From the NCBI RefSeq assembly GCF_001015195.1, contig NZ_LDES01000029.1:33616-97615 (forward strand): a stretch of 64,000 nucleotides of DNA, in the 5' to 3' direction. The notes under the pieces are model-generated. The model was not told the DNA's origin and searched no databases. It saw only the letters and a program-made list of their open reading frames with translations. Made by a program: the position numbers and the translations under genes. Within the stretch, counting starts at the first letter, position 1. Every line of letters starts with the position of its first letter. Shown in pieces: positions 1 through 7,790 of this stretch. Origin of the DNA: Sphingomonas sp. Y57 (GTDB lineage: Bacteria; Pseudomonadota; Alphaproteobacteria; Sphingomonadales; Sphingomonadaceae).

Positions 1-2243
1 TCGGCAACGATCTCGCGCGCCCTTTCCGAACCCTCGCCTCCAGCAGCAGAAATAGCGATGAGCCGGTCATAAGCGGCATTGAACCACGCGGGATAGCCCG
101 CGCCATTGTAGGGGCGCCATTCCGTCCAGCGTGCCCGGGCGCCAAATTCAAGATTGAGAGACGAGCTGAAATGTCCCGAGTCCAGAACGTGATCGAGGGC
201 CTCAATTCCGAGCGCCCGCACTCGCGCGTCCCGGTCTTCGAGCATGCGGTCGATAACTGCCAGTCGCTGTTCCTGGTTCGCCAATGTGAAAGATAGGATC
301 GGCCAGAAGCGCTCGAGCAAATGGGAGCGTGCCCGCAGCTCGTCCCGCACATCGCCATCCTCAAGGGTGAACGCGATCAGGACGTCTGCCGCCCGGGCGA
401 AAAGCGACGCGTCATGAGCGAGGTGGACGAGGAGCTGGGTCAACTCCTTACGCTCCTCATTCGCGACCAGCAGCGCAGCGCGATCAGGACCGGCCAGCGA
501 GCGCTCCAGCGCAGACAAGGCGGCCTCAGGTGCAGCCGGTGTCGCCTTGATGAAACCGTGACGGAGCGGGCCGTGAAGTCGTGCCGGTGCGCCCAGAGCG
601 CCGCCATCGCCGAACAGAATTTTCGCGATCTCAACCGCCACCGGCTCATCATGCAATTGTCCGATCCGGCGCGCGAATGATGCAAGCAGCCGTTCAGGGC
701 CAGCCACGAACTTCCCGACCAAACCCTCGGGATCGCTGCGACGGATGTGCGGAGCGGCGAGCATGTTGGCGAGCGGCTGGGGCATGACCGCCCGTTGCGG
801 GCCTCGTTGCTGGACCACCCCCCATTCGAGAAATGTCGCGATCAAACGATAGAAGGCGTCGGCACTGACCTCTGCGATATCGGCCAAGACCGCATGTTCG
901 GCATCGTGGCCATCGCCCTTTCTCACGTAGAAGGCGTGCACTAGCGACGCCGCTTCAGCGCAAGCCCGCGCTGCGGGGTCCAAGGCTTGCCGTCCGCCCT
1001 GAAACAGCCGGTCGAGAAGCTCATTGTCGTTTAGCTTGGACAGGTCGATACCGGCGGCACCGGCTTCCGCGACCTTCAATGCGATACGTGCGTTACCTCC
1101 GGAAAATTGCGCAAGATGGCGCCGCTCGGCGTCGCTTAGCTTTGGGAAGCGCTGCCATAACAGCCCCGCCAGTATGTCCTCGCTATTGCCGAGAAGTCGG
1201 ACCAATGTCCCCGCGGGTTTTTCGCCCAGCAAGTCATGATCGATGGTGATCAGGCTCGCCCGACTGGCGTTTTGAGCGACAATCTGCGCCAGCTGCCCAT
1301 GCGTCCGATTGAGACAGTTATCGACGACGATGATGGCCGGAATGCTCGAAGCCGCCAATTGCTCGGCCACGAGGGCCGGACCGACCTCCAGTTCCAAGCC
1401 GGCGTCCCCATAGATGGCGAGCGACGACATAAGCGCAGTCGCCGGGTCAAACCGATCGTCGAACAAGGCTTCGGCCAGACGCGTTTTGCCCATGCCTGAT
1501 GATCCGATGAGCCGCATGGCGTTACCCGGCACGCTCAGGAGCTTACGCATCGTGATCAATGCGTCGCGGATGGTCACAGTGCGGCCGTCGATTTCCACCC
1601 TGGCGGTGTCGTCGAACAGATAGGGCTGCGCGTGCGCGCCCTGAGCAGACCAATCCCCGTAGGGCCGCCACCCGCCAATGGGGCGACCCAGTTCGCCGAG
1701 TAGCCACATGGCGACGCCACGATGGCTGTTGGTCCATCGGGAGATCTTGTCCGCGCCGTAAAAATCGAGCAGCACCGCGTCACCGCCGTCCACCTCGGCT
1801 AGCACCTCGGTCATAGCGGCGATACGCTCGTCATAGGCTGATTTAGACGAGTCATCCGTCGAGAAGACGATGTAAGCGCCCTGTTTCGCTGCGAGTTCGG
1901 CGAAAATCGGTCGCGTAACCCCTTTGGGCCGCATCTCTTTCTTGAGCCGCGCCGCGGCCATCACCTCGGCCTTGGACTGGAAGAATATCGAGCGGCGCGG
2001 CAGCCAGCCGTTCGGTTCAGGATCACCTTCCCATTCAATCGAGCCGTCCACGCCGCCATCGCCTGCGGTCTGGTTGCCCCCAACTGCGATAGCAGAAAGG
2101 GGGATGTTGCGCTGCCGGGCCTCCGCCTCCAGCAATCTTTCCAAAAGCGATCGAAGCAAGACGTCGTTCGCGTCGGCGACAAGCTCTTTTGTGACGGTGA
2201 AAGGTCCCATGCGGTCCGCGCGATCGATTTTGCCCCGCGACAT
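1..2243 (-). CDS. Large NTPase with restriction-nuclease-like N-terminus, possible defence protein (partial)
   Basis: This reading frame is open from an ATG at 2243 to the left edge (at least 747 codons) and has no stop in the window. An in-frame TAG six codons upstream makes 2243 the only usable start. The N-terminal 100 residues contain GGVDG followed by FFQSKAE, the spacing of a PD-(D/E)xK (Mrr-like) nuclease core. A P-loop GSSGMGKT follows at about residue 250, then a Walker-B-like IIVVDN and LSDAERRHLAQFSGGNARIA, typical of STAND/AAA NTPases. The rest is helical and resembles HEAT or TPR repeats. It lies 57 bp behind the alpA-like gene on the same strand. Nuclease-NTPase-repeat architecture suggests a sensor-effector defence protein, but I do not recognise a named family. 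The C-terminus is outside the window. Confidence 0.72.
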   Translation of the reverse strand, partial: MSRGKIDRADRMGPFTVTKELVADANDVLLRSLLERLLEAEARQRNIPLSAIAVGGNQTAGDGGVDGSIEWEGDPEPNGWLPRRSIFFQSKAEVMAAARLKKEMRPKGVTRPIFAELAAKQGAYIVFSTDDSSKSAYDERIAAMTEVLAEVDGGDAVLLDFYGADKISRWTNSHRGVAMWLLGELGRPIGGWRPYGDWSAQGAHAQPYLFDDTARVEIDGRTVTIRDALITMRKLLSVPGNAMRLIGSSGMGKTRLAEALFDDRFDPATALMSSLAIYGDAGLELEVGPALVAEQLAASSIPAIIVVDNCLNRTHGQLAQIVAQNASRASLITIDHDLLGEKPAGTLVRLLGNSEDILAGLLWQRFPKLSDAERRHLAQFSGGNARIALKVAEAGAAGIDLSKLNDNELLDRLFQGGRQALDPAARACAEAASLVHAFYVRKGDGHDAEHAVLADIAEVSADAFYRLIATFLEWGVVQQRGPQRAVMPQPLANMLAAPHIRRSDPEGLVGKFVAGPERLLASFARRIGQLHDEPVAVEIAKILFGDGGALGAPARLHGPLRHGFIKATPAAPEAALSALERSLAGPDRAALLVANEERKELTQLLVHLAHDASLFARAADVLIAFTLEDGDVRDELRARSHLLERFWPILSFTLANQEQRLAVIDRMLEDRDARVRALGIEALDHVLDSGHFSSSLNLEFGARARWTEWRPYNGAGYPAWFNAAYDRLIAISAAGGEGSERAREIVA

Positions 2244-2300
2244 ATGTGCCGCACCAAGAAGCTACTCAATGCCATGACGGCGCACGCTGATCCAACCGAT

Positions 2301-2522
2301 TTACACCTTCCTGCGCTTGCCCTCGAAGCCATCCTTCACGTCATCGATCCATGCCGTTACTTCACGATCGCTCCAACGCGCGGCGGCCGGCGAGATCTTA
2401 TAAGGGGCAGGAAATCTTCCTTCCTGAATGAGCTGGTAAATCATGGTCTTGCCAAGACCGACCCGACGCTTCACCTCATCAATTCTGACGAGGCGATCTT
2501 CGGCTTGCGCAGTTCCGGTCAT
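2301..2522 (-). CDS. AlpA-family helix-turn-helix regulator / excisionase-like
   Basis: A 73-aa protein with an AlpA-type winged helix: LVRIDEVKRRVGLGKTMIYQ, then FPAPYKISPAAARWSDREV and a C-terminal helix. AlpA-like proteins act as transcription activators of integrase genes or as recombination directionality factors on mobile elements. The ATG overlaps the stop of the upstream DUF2274 gene by 4 bp (ATGA), so it is translationally coupled to the tail of the trb operon. The lysine-rich C-terminus is usual for this class. Its target in this element is unknown; the integrase region at the far end is an obvious candidate. Confidence 0.8.
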   Translation of the reverse strand: MTGTAQAEDRLVRIDEVKRRVGLGKTMIYQLIQEGRFPAPYKISPAAARWSDREVTAWIDDVKDGFEGKRRKV

Positions 2523-2752
2523 TTTGTCCTCGCCCGCCGCGCGTCATCGCGCGTCTTTACGAAATTGCGGTCGCTCTCAAGAAACGAGGCCAGCATCGCC
2601 GGCACGAGATCGACCACCGGCTCTTCGACACCATAAGTAGAAGCATAGAGCGCGGCATAAGATTGAAGCCCGGCCTGAAGGTCCGGCGTGATCGTGATGG
2701 TTAGCTTGACCGGCGTGCGGTCGGGAAGTTTGCCCAGTTTGAGATCGGCCAT
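2519..2752 (-). CDS. DUF2274 protein, accessory to trb cluster
   Basis: A 77-aa protein starting MADLKLGKLPDRTPVKLT. I chose the ATG at 2752, not an upstream in-frame start, because the family begins with this motif and the start then follows the trbI stop directly. DUF2274 proteins are small and of unknown function. They sit downstream of trbI in P-type conjugation clusters of alphaproteobacterial elements. The sequence is mixed alpha/beta with no membrane segment. Coupling to trbI upstream and alpA-like downstream puts it in the transfer operon. Confidence 0.75.
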   Translation of the reverse strand: MADLKLGKLPDRTPVKLTITITPDLQAGLQSYAALYASTYGVEEPVVDLVPAMLASFLESDRNFVKTRDDARRARTK

Positions 2753-2753
2753 A

Positions 2754-3938
2754 TCAGATGGTCCTCCTCGGCCATGGTGCCAGCACAAGGTCGCGGGTCA
2801 CCAGCACGCGCACAGGCGCGCCGGGGCGGATGGTGATCGTCGGCTGGATGTCGAGATTGCGCTGGGTGATCGGGTCGCCAGCACGTGCCGTGTTCGATTG
2901 AGCGGATTCGCGGATCGCCTGGACGAGATCGCTCTCGCCCGAGATCGAGAGTTCCGAACCAACGCCGAGCAAGGTGGCGATCGCGACGCCCTTGAGCAGC
3001 GTCCACGTGTGGAAATCAACCCGATCGGCGAGCCCAGCATATCCTCCCGGATCGGTCGCCGGCATATTGTCAAGGCGGACCGAACTGCCATCGGGCAGGA
3101 TCAGCCGCTGCCAGATGACCAGCGCGCGCCGCTGCCCGAACGCGACCACCGAATCGTATTTGCCGATCAGCCGGGCGCCCTGCGGCACGAGCAGGATATC
3201 GCCGGTGACGGTGTCGAACACATTCTGCGTGACCTGCGCCGTGACCATGCCGGGAAGGTCGGAGTTCAGCCCGGTTATCAAGCTCGCCGCGATCACGCTC
3301 CCGGCAAGCAGGCTGTTGGGCGACACGGGCGCGACCAGCGCGCCCGAGTTGAGATCGCCGCCCGTGTCGCGGGTCGAGGCGAATTGCTCCTTCCGGGTGC
3401 CTGTCGGCGACGCGCTCGCGGTGTGCGCTTCTGGGATCGGAGCGCCGCCATCGGATGCTGTCGGCGCCACTGCGCTGCGGCCGGTCGTGGTCTGCGCCAT
3501 CAGCCCGGATTCCCGCGCAGCCTTGAGGTCGGCAAGCCGCTGCTGGCGCGCGGCCGCCGCGGTATCGACCGAGGTGGGGGCAGTGGTCGCTTCGGCTCGC
3601 TCCTGCGCCCGCAGGATCGGCCGGCCGAGATCGCCCGGCAGTGGCGGACCGAGCTTGGGCGCATCGCCATAGCTGGTGGGCAATCCCGACAGCGCATCCG
3701 ATGCCGGCTTCGCTATCGGTTGCGACAGCTCACTTTCCTGCGCGACTTGACGGAACACTTGGGGTTTGAGCGCCATCCAGGCGATGCCCATGAGGCTGCC
3801 CGAGCCGAGCGCGGCTGCGCCGATGATCACGCCACGCCGGAAGCGGATCGCCGGCGCCGGCCGCGAGCGGATGCTGAGCGTCTCGGGATCAACTTTCGGC
3901 GCTGTGATCGGCGGATCGGTGGGGCGAGCGTCGGTCAT
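2754..3938 (-). CDS. trbI: Conjugal transfer protein TrbI (VirB10-like)
   Basis: A 394-aa VirB10-type channel protein that spans from the inner membrane to the outer-membrane core of the type IV secretion system. A short cytoplasmic N-terminus is followed by one membrane segment (about residues 36-57, GVIIGAAALGSGSLMGIAWM), a proline/alanine-rich periplasmic linker, and a C-terminal beta-barrel domain containing GARLIGKYDSVVAFGQ and PGGYAGLADRVDFH, typical of VirB10/TrbI. The length is normal. Its start overlaps the trbG stop by 4 bp. Family assignment is firm. Confidence 0.95.
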   Translation of the reverse strand: MTDARPTDPPITAPKVDPETLSIRSRPAPAIRFRRGVIIGAAALGSGSLMGIAWMALKPQVFRQVAQESELSQPIAKPASDALSGLPTSYGDAPKLGPPLPGDLGRPILRAQERAEATTAPTSVDTAAAARQQRLADLKAARESGLMAQTTTGRSAVAPTASDGGAPIPEAHTASASPTGTRKEQFASTRDTGGDLNSGALVAPVSPNSLLAGSVIAASLITGLNSDLPGMVTAQVTQNVFDTVTGDILLVPQGARLIGKYDSVVAFGQRRALVIWQRLILPDGSSVRLDNMPATDPGGYAGLADRVDFHTWTLLKGVAIATLLGVGSELSISGESDLVQAIRESAQSNTARAGDPITQRNLDIQPTITIRPGAPVRVLVTRDLVLAPWPRRTI

Positions 3939-4771
3939 GCGCCCCTCCGCTTGGTGGTGCGGGAGACGCGATCGATGCGGACGACCTGCTGCTTCTTGAG
4001 GCCGAGCCGCAGTTCCGCCGTGTCGAAGATCCGGTCGACGACGTAGAAGCGGTCGCGCAGCCGATAATTGACGAGTTCCGCCTTACCGTCCGCACCGACG
4101 ACGAACAGCGGCGGCGCCTCACCATTCGCCAGCGATGCCGGAAACTCGACATAGGTCTTCGCCCCATCGTCGAACACGCGCAGCGGCCGCCACACGGGCC
4201 GGTCGCCGCTGATGGCGTAATTGAAATGCAGTTGCTCGACCGCGAGCCCTGTCGCCACCGGCGCAGCCGCCTGTGCCGCCTCGGCCTTGCGTCGCAGCGC
4301 CAGCAACTCGTCCTGCGGATAGGTCCACCGCATCGAGGACAGGGCCGTTGCCGAGGTGCTGACCAGCCGGACGTGATAGGCGCGCCTGTCCGTGGTTATA
4401 ACCAGATTCGTGAGCAGTCCGGCCGAGAACGGCTTCACCAGGACATGGGTCTGCTTGCCTTCGCCAGAACCGCTTGTCGTGTCGCCGATCACCCAACGGA
4501 CGGTATCACCGCTCGCGACCGCCACGAGGGACTCGCCGGGCTGGAGCATGATATCGGTGACCAGACCGGGCGCGGCATAGACCTGGAAGATCGTGCCCTC
4601 GCTGAACGGATAGACCTGCGCACCGCTGACAAACCCGGCAGCGGCCGGCTCGATCGTGGCGCTCCGCGTCGCCGAGCGCACCGTCTTGAGCGATGATTCG
4701 GGACGGTCCTGCGCGAGCGCCGGCGCGGCGAGGATCAATCCGGCAATCGCCGGCAGAAGGATGGATTTCAT
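3935..4771 (-). CDS. trbG: Conjugal transfer protein TrbG (VirB9-like)
   Basis: A 278-aa periplasmic/outer-membrane subunit of the mating channel. It begins with a signal peptide (MKSILLPAIAGLILAAPALA) and carries the CagX/VirB9 fold: an N-terminal half with YPFSEGTIFQVYAAPGLVTD and a C-terminal half with FNYAISGDRPVWRPLRVFDD and TYVEFP. With TrbI it forms the outer-membrane core complex. The start overlaps the trbF stop and the end overlaps the trbI start by 4 bp each, so the operon is tightly coupled. Confidence 0.95.
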   Translation of the reverse strand: MKSILLPAIAGLILAAPALAQDRPESSLKTVRSATRSATIEPAAAGFVSGAQVYPFSEGTIFQVYAAPGLVTDIMLQPGESLVAVASGDTVRWVIGDTTSGSGEGKQTHVLVKPFSAGLLTNLVITTDRRAYHVRLVSTSATALSSMRWTYPQDELLALRRKAEAAQAAAPVATGLAVEQLHFNYAISGDRPVWRPLRVFDDGAKTYVEFPASLANGEAPPLFVVGADGKAELVNYRLRDRFYVVDRIFDTAELRLGLKKQQVVRIDRVSRTTKRRGA

Positions 4772-5577
4772 GGGTTCTTCTCCTGCGAGTTGGACAGGGC
4801 CGGCGCCTCGGATTGAGCGCCGAGGGTGGGATTGAGCGGCGAGCCGAGCGGAAGGTTAGGTGCCGGCGGTGGCACCGGAGGCGAAGCCGGAGCCGTGTCG
4901 AGTTCGCGGCTCCAGTCGATCGCGTCGACATAGATCCCGAGCGGGTTCTTGCGCAGCACATCAGCCGATGCCGGCGGACGCATGACCGTGGTCAGGATCG
5001 CCGTCCAGCGGCTGACGCCCGACTGGCTACCGCGTTCGAACGCCGTCTCCGTCCATTTCACCTGAAAGCTTTTGTCGGACGCCCGCACGACACTGGTGAC
5101 CTGCACAGACACCGTGCGCTCGCCGACATTCGCGAACGGTGACGCCGATCGGGCATATTCGCCGAGGAACTGCGCCCCGCGCTTGGTCGCGAAGTCATAG
5201 GCTTCGAGCCAGTCCCGCCGCATCAGCACGGGATCGAGCGACACCGCGCGAACATTGGTGATGAAATGTGAGAGGTGCCAAGCGACCTGCGGGTCGGTCG
5301 GGCGATAGTCGACATCAGCGGCCTGCACGGCGCGCGCCTCGCCGAGCCGGTCGACCTCGACCACATAGGGCGTGACGCGGCTTTGCAGCGACTGCCAGGC
5401 AAGGCCCGCGGAGGTCCCCGCGGTAAGGACGAGGCAACCGAACGCCATCAGCCGCCAGTTGCGCGCCTGCACCCGTGCCGAGCCGATCCGCTCGTCCCAC
5501 ATTTGTCCGGCGCGCTGGTAGGGCGTCTCGGGAGGTGGCGTGCGCCCGTAGCGCTGCGCACTTCGCTTGAAGAACAT
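4768..5577 (-). CDS. trbF: Conjugal transfer protein TrbF (VirB8-like)
   Basis: A 269-aa VirB8-type assembly factor. It has a cytoplasmic N-terminus, one membrane helix at about residues 43-63 (LMAFGCLVLTAGTSAGLAWQ) and a periplasmic NTF2-like domain including TPYVVEVDRLGEA and FQVKWTETAFERG. The C-terminus is proline-rich. VirB8 proteins nucleate assembly of the channel between the inner and outer membranes. It begins 3 bp after the trbL stop and overlaps the trbG start by 4 bp. Length is as expected for TrbF. Confidence 0.94.
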   Translation of the reverse strand: MFFKRSAQRYGRTPPPETPYQRAGQMWDERIGSARVQARNWRLMAFGCLVLTAGTSAGLAWQSLQSRVTPYVVEVDRLGEARAVQAADVDYRPTDPQVAWHLSHFITNVRAVSLDPVLMRRDWLEAYDFATKRGAQFLGEYARSASPFANVGERTVSVQVTSVVRASDKSFQVKWTETAFERGSQSGVSRWTAILTTVMRPPASADVLRKNPLGIYVDAIDWSRELDTAPASPPVPPPAPNLPLGSPLNPTLGAQSEAPALSNSQEKNP

Positions 5578-5580
5578 GAC

Positions 5581-6894
5581 TCAATCGTTCCTTTCCTTGA
5601 TGTCGGGAGTGGCGGACCCGCCGCCGCGATCGCCTTGCTGGAGCGTATGGATAGCGAGTTGGCGGCGATGGCGGCTGGTCTGCTGGTCACGCATCGCCCG
5701 TGCCCAAGCGGGCGTGCCGCCGGTCTCCCCGCCGCCGCCCGGTCCTCCCGATGACGGCGACGGAGAGTTCTGGTTGAGGGCATCCCACGCCGATTGCCGA
5801 CCGCCGGCGGCAGCTTCCTTGAGACCGAGCGCACCGCTCATGCGCGACCGCGCGGCGTTACCGGCCGCACGCGCGACGCCGCCGAGGCCGGCGCTGACCG
5901 AAGGCGCGGGCGCCGTTTCCTTGCCGAGGCTGTAAGCGGTCGATGCCGCCGACCCCATTGCGGTGCCTGAGCGAACCGCACCCAGCGCTGCGCCACCGAG
6001 TGCGCGCGCTCCGCCAACCGCCGCGCCGCCCGCCAGCATCGTGCCGCCGGCCGCGCCGAGCGTCGTGCCGAGCGCCGCACCGGCACCGAGCTGCGGCGCA
6101 CCCGAAACCAGCCCGGACGCGATCGACGGCCCGAAGATGCCGAGGCCGAACAGCGACAGGCTGGCGAGCACCAGGCTCATGGCCTGGCCGATGTCCGGCT
6201 CCTGGCCCTGCAGGGCTTCAGTGAACTCGGTGAAGAAATTGGAGCCGATGCCGACGATGACGGCGAGCACCATCACCTTGATGCCGGAACTGACGACATT
6301 GCCCAGCACACGCTCGGCGAGGAAGCTGGTCCGGTTCCAGAGCGCGAACGGCACGAGGATGAAGCCGGCGAGGCTCGTCAGCTTGAACTCGAGGATGCAG
6401 ACGAACATCTGCACCGCGAGAATGAAGAAGGCGACGATCACCAGCGCCCAGGCGAACAGCAGCACCATGATCGTCAGGAAATTGTCGAAGAAGGTCGTGA
6501 ACCCGACCATCTCGCTCGCTTGTTCGAGCAGCGGCCATGCCGCCGAAAAGCCGGTGCCGGCCAACCGCCCGGGCTTGAGCAGGTCGTCCGCGGAGAGCAT
6601 GCCGCCACCGGCGGTCAGCCCGGCCTGCGCGAACGAGCGGAAGATGATGTCGGCGAGCGTCGAGAAGCTGTTCAGGATGAACGCGAATGCGCCGACATAA
6701 AGGACCTTCTTGAGGAAGCGGCCAATGACATTGTCCTCGCCGCCCATCGCCCAGAACAGACCGGCAAGCGTGATGTCGATGCCGATCAGCGTCGCGGTCA
6801 GGAAGCCGACGTCGGGCCCGAGCAGTCCGAACCCGCTGTCGATGTAGGTGATGAACGCCTGCAGGAAGCGATCGATGACGTTCAGGTCGTTCAA
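5581..6894 (-). CDS. trbL: Conjugal transfer protein TrbL (VirB6-like)
   Basis: A 437-aa polytopic inner-membrane protein of the VirB6/TrbL family. The frame stays open upstream to 7911, but that stretch is the shadow of trbJ. The true start is a TTG at 6894 preceded by GCAGGAAGAA, giving an N-terminus LNDLNVIDRFLQAFITYI typical of TrbL. At least five hydrophobic segments lie in the first 270 residues. The C-terminal third is an Ala/Gly-rich, low-complexity cytoplasmic tail. The 140 bp separating it from trbJ, where RP4 carries trbK (entry exclusion), shows no convincing ORF, so trbK seems lost or unrecognisable here. Confidence 0.9.
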   Translation of the reverse strand: MNDLNVIDRFLQAFITYIDSGFGLLGPDVGFLTATLIGIDITLAGLFWAMGGEDNVIGRFLKKVLYVGAFAFILNSFSTLADIIFRSFAQAGLTAGGGMLSADDLLKPGRLAGTGFSAAWPLLEQASEMVGFTTFFDNFLTIMVLLFAWALVIVAFFILAVQMFVCILEFKLTSLAGFILVPFALWNRTSFLAERVLGNVVSSGIKVMVLAVIVGIGSNFFTEFTEALQGQEPDIGQAMSLVLASLSLFGLGIFGPSIASGLVSGAPQLGAGAALGTTLGAAGGTMLAGGAAVGGARALGGAALGAVRSGTAMGSAASTAYSLGKETAPAPSVSAGLGGVARAAGNAARSRMSGALGLKEAAAGGRQSAWDALNQNSPSPSSGGPGGGGETGGTPAWARAMRDQQTSRHRRQLAIHTLQQGDRGGGSATPDIKERND

Positions 6895-7034
6895 GGCGGT
6901 TCTTCCTGCGTGCGTGAAAGGGATGTCGCGGGACGCGGCTGGGGAGCTGCGCCGCGCCCCGCGACGGCGACCGGCGGCTGGAGGGGGAGCCGTCAGTCGC
7001 TGATGACCGGATCGGGCCGTGCGGCCGACGGGGG

Positions 7035-7790
7035 CTATTGCGGCGTGTAGGCCGATCCGGAACCGAGGAACTTCTTGGTCGCAGCGCGGGCTTCCGCCGC
7101 CTGGGTCGCGCGGCGTGCCTGCTCGACCGCTTCGCTCCTGAACTGCGCGGCCATCATATGCTGGAGCTGGAACTGCTGCTTGGCGGTGAGCGCGAGGAGC
7201 TGGTTGGTCGCTTGGCTGACCTGCAGCGATCCCTCCGCCCCTTGGCTGCGCGCGACGATGTCGGCGAGCGCCCGCGTATCGGTCTGGATGTTCTCGACCA
7301 CTTGCGCCTGCACCGTCATCGTCTGGCGGAACGCGCCCATGCTGGCATCGAGCCGCGCGCGGGCATCGCGGATGCGGGCATCGGTGCGCAGCGCCGACGA
7401 GAAGTCCTGCGGGAACAGCGATTGGAACTTGTCGTCGAGCTGGTCGACCCGGAAGTCGATCGCCTGCGCGCGGCCCATCAGCCGGTCGATCTCGGCGAGC
7501 TTGCGCTTCAGCGCGTCGAGCTGCGGGAAGTCGATACGACTGAGGTTCTTGCCCATGTTCACCAGCATCTGCGCCTCGTTCTGCAGCTGCTGGATCTGCT
7601 GGTTGACGCTCTGCAGCGTGCGGGCGGCTGTCAGGATGTTCTGCGCATAGTTGCTGGGATCGAACACGACGCCGCCGAACTGCGCATGGGCCGGCGTCGC
7701 GGTCATCGTGACCACGCCCATGCCGAGCGAGCCGCAGGCACCGAGACCAAGGACGGCCGCGATCACATGCTTTCGAGTGGGGATACGCAT
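7035..7790 (-). CDS. trbJ: Conjugal transfer protein TrbJ (VirB5-like)
   Basis: A 251-aa periplasmic protein of the TrbJ/VirB5 family, thought to form the pilus tip or adhesive part of the mating apparatus. It starts at an ATG sharing one base with the trbE stop (TAATG), behind GGAGACA. A signal peptide ends near PAHAQ, followed by FDPSNYAQNILTAARTLQSV and long amphipathic helices rich in Gln and Arg, as expected for this family. The longer open frame upstream is unused. TrbJ follows trbE as in RP4. Confidence 0.92.
   Translation of the reverse strand: MRIPTRKHVIAAVLGLGACGSLGMGVVTMTATPAHAQFGGVVFDPSNYAQNILTAARTLQSVNQQIQQLQNEAQMLVNMGKNLSRIDFPQLDALKRKLAEIDRLMGRAQAIDFRVDQLDDKFQSLFPQDFSSALRTDARIRDARARLDASMGAFRQTMTVQAQVVENIQTDTRALADIVARSQGAEGSLQVSQATNQLLALTAKQQFQLQHMMAAQFRSEAVEQARRATQAAEARAATKKFLGSGSAYTPQ

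Noticed and set aside
2688..4046. 452-codon plus-strand frame over trbI
   Set aside because: Composition is Arg/Asp-rich and it is exactly antisense to trbI, which has clear VirB10 features.
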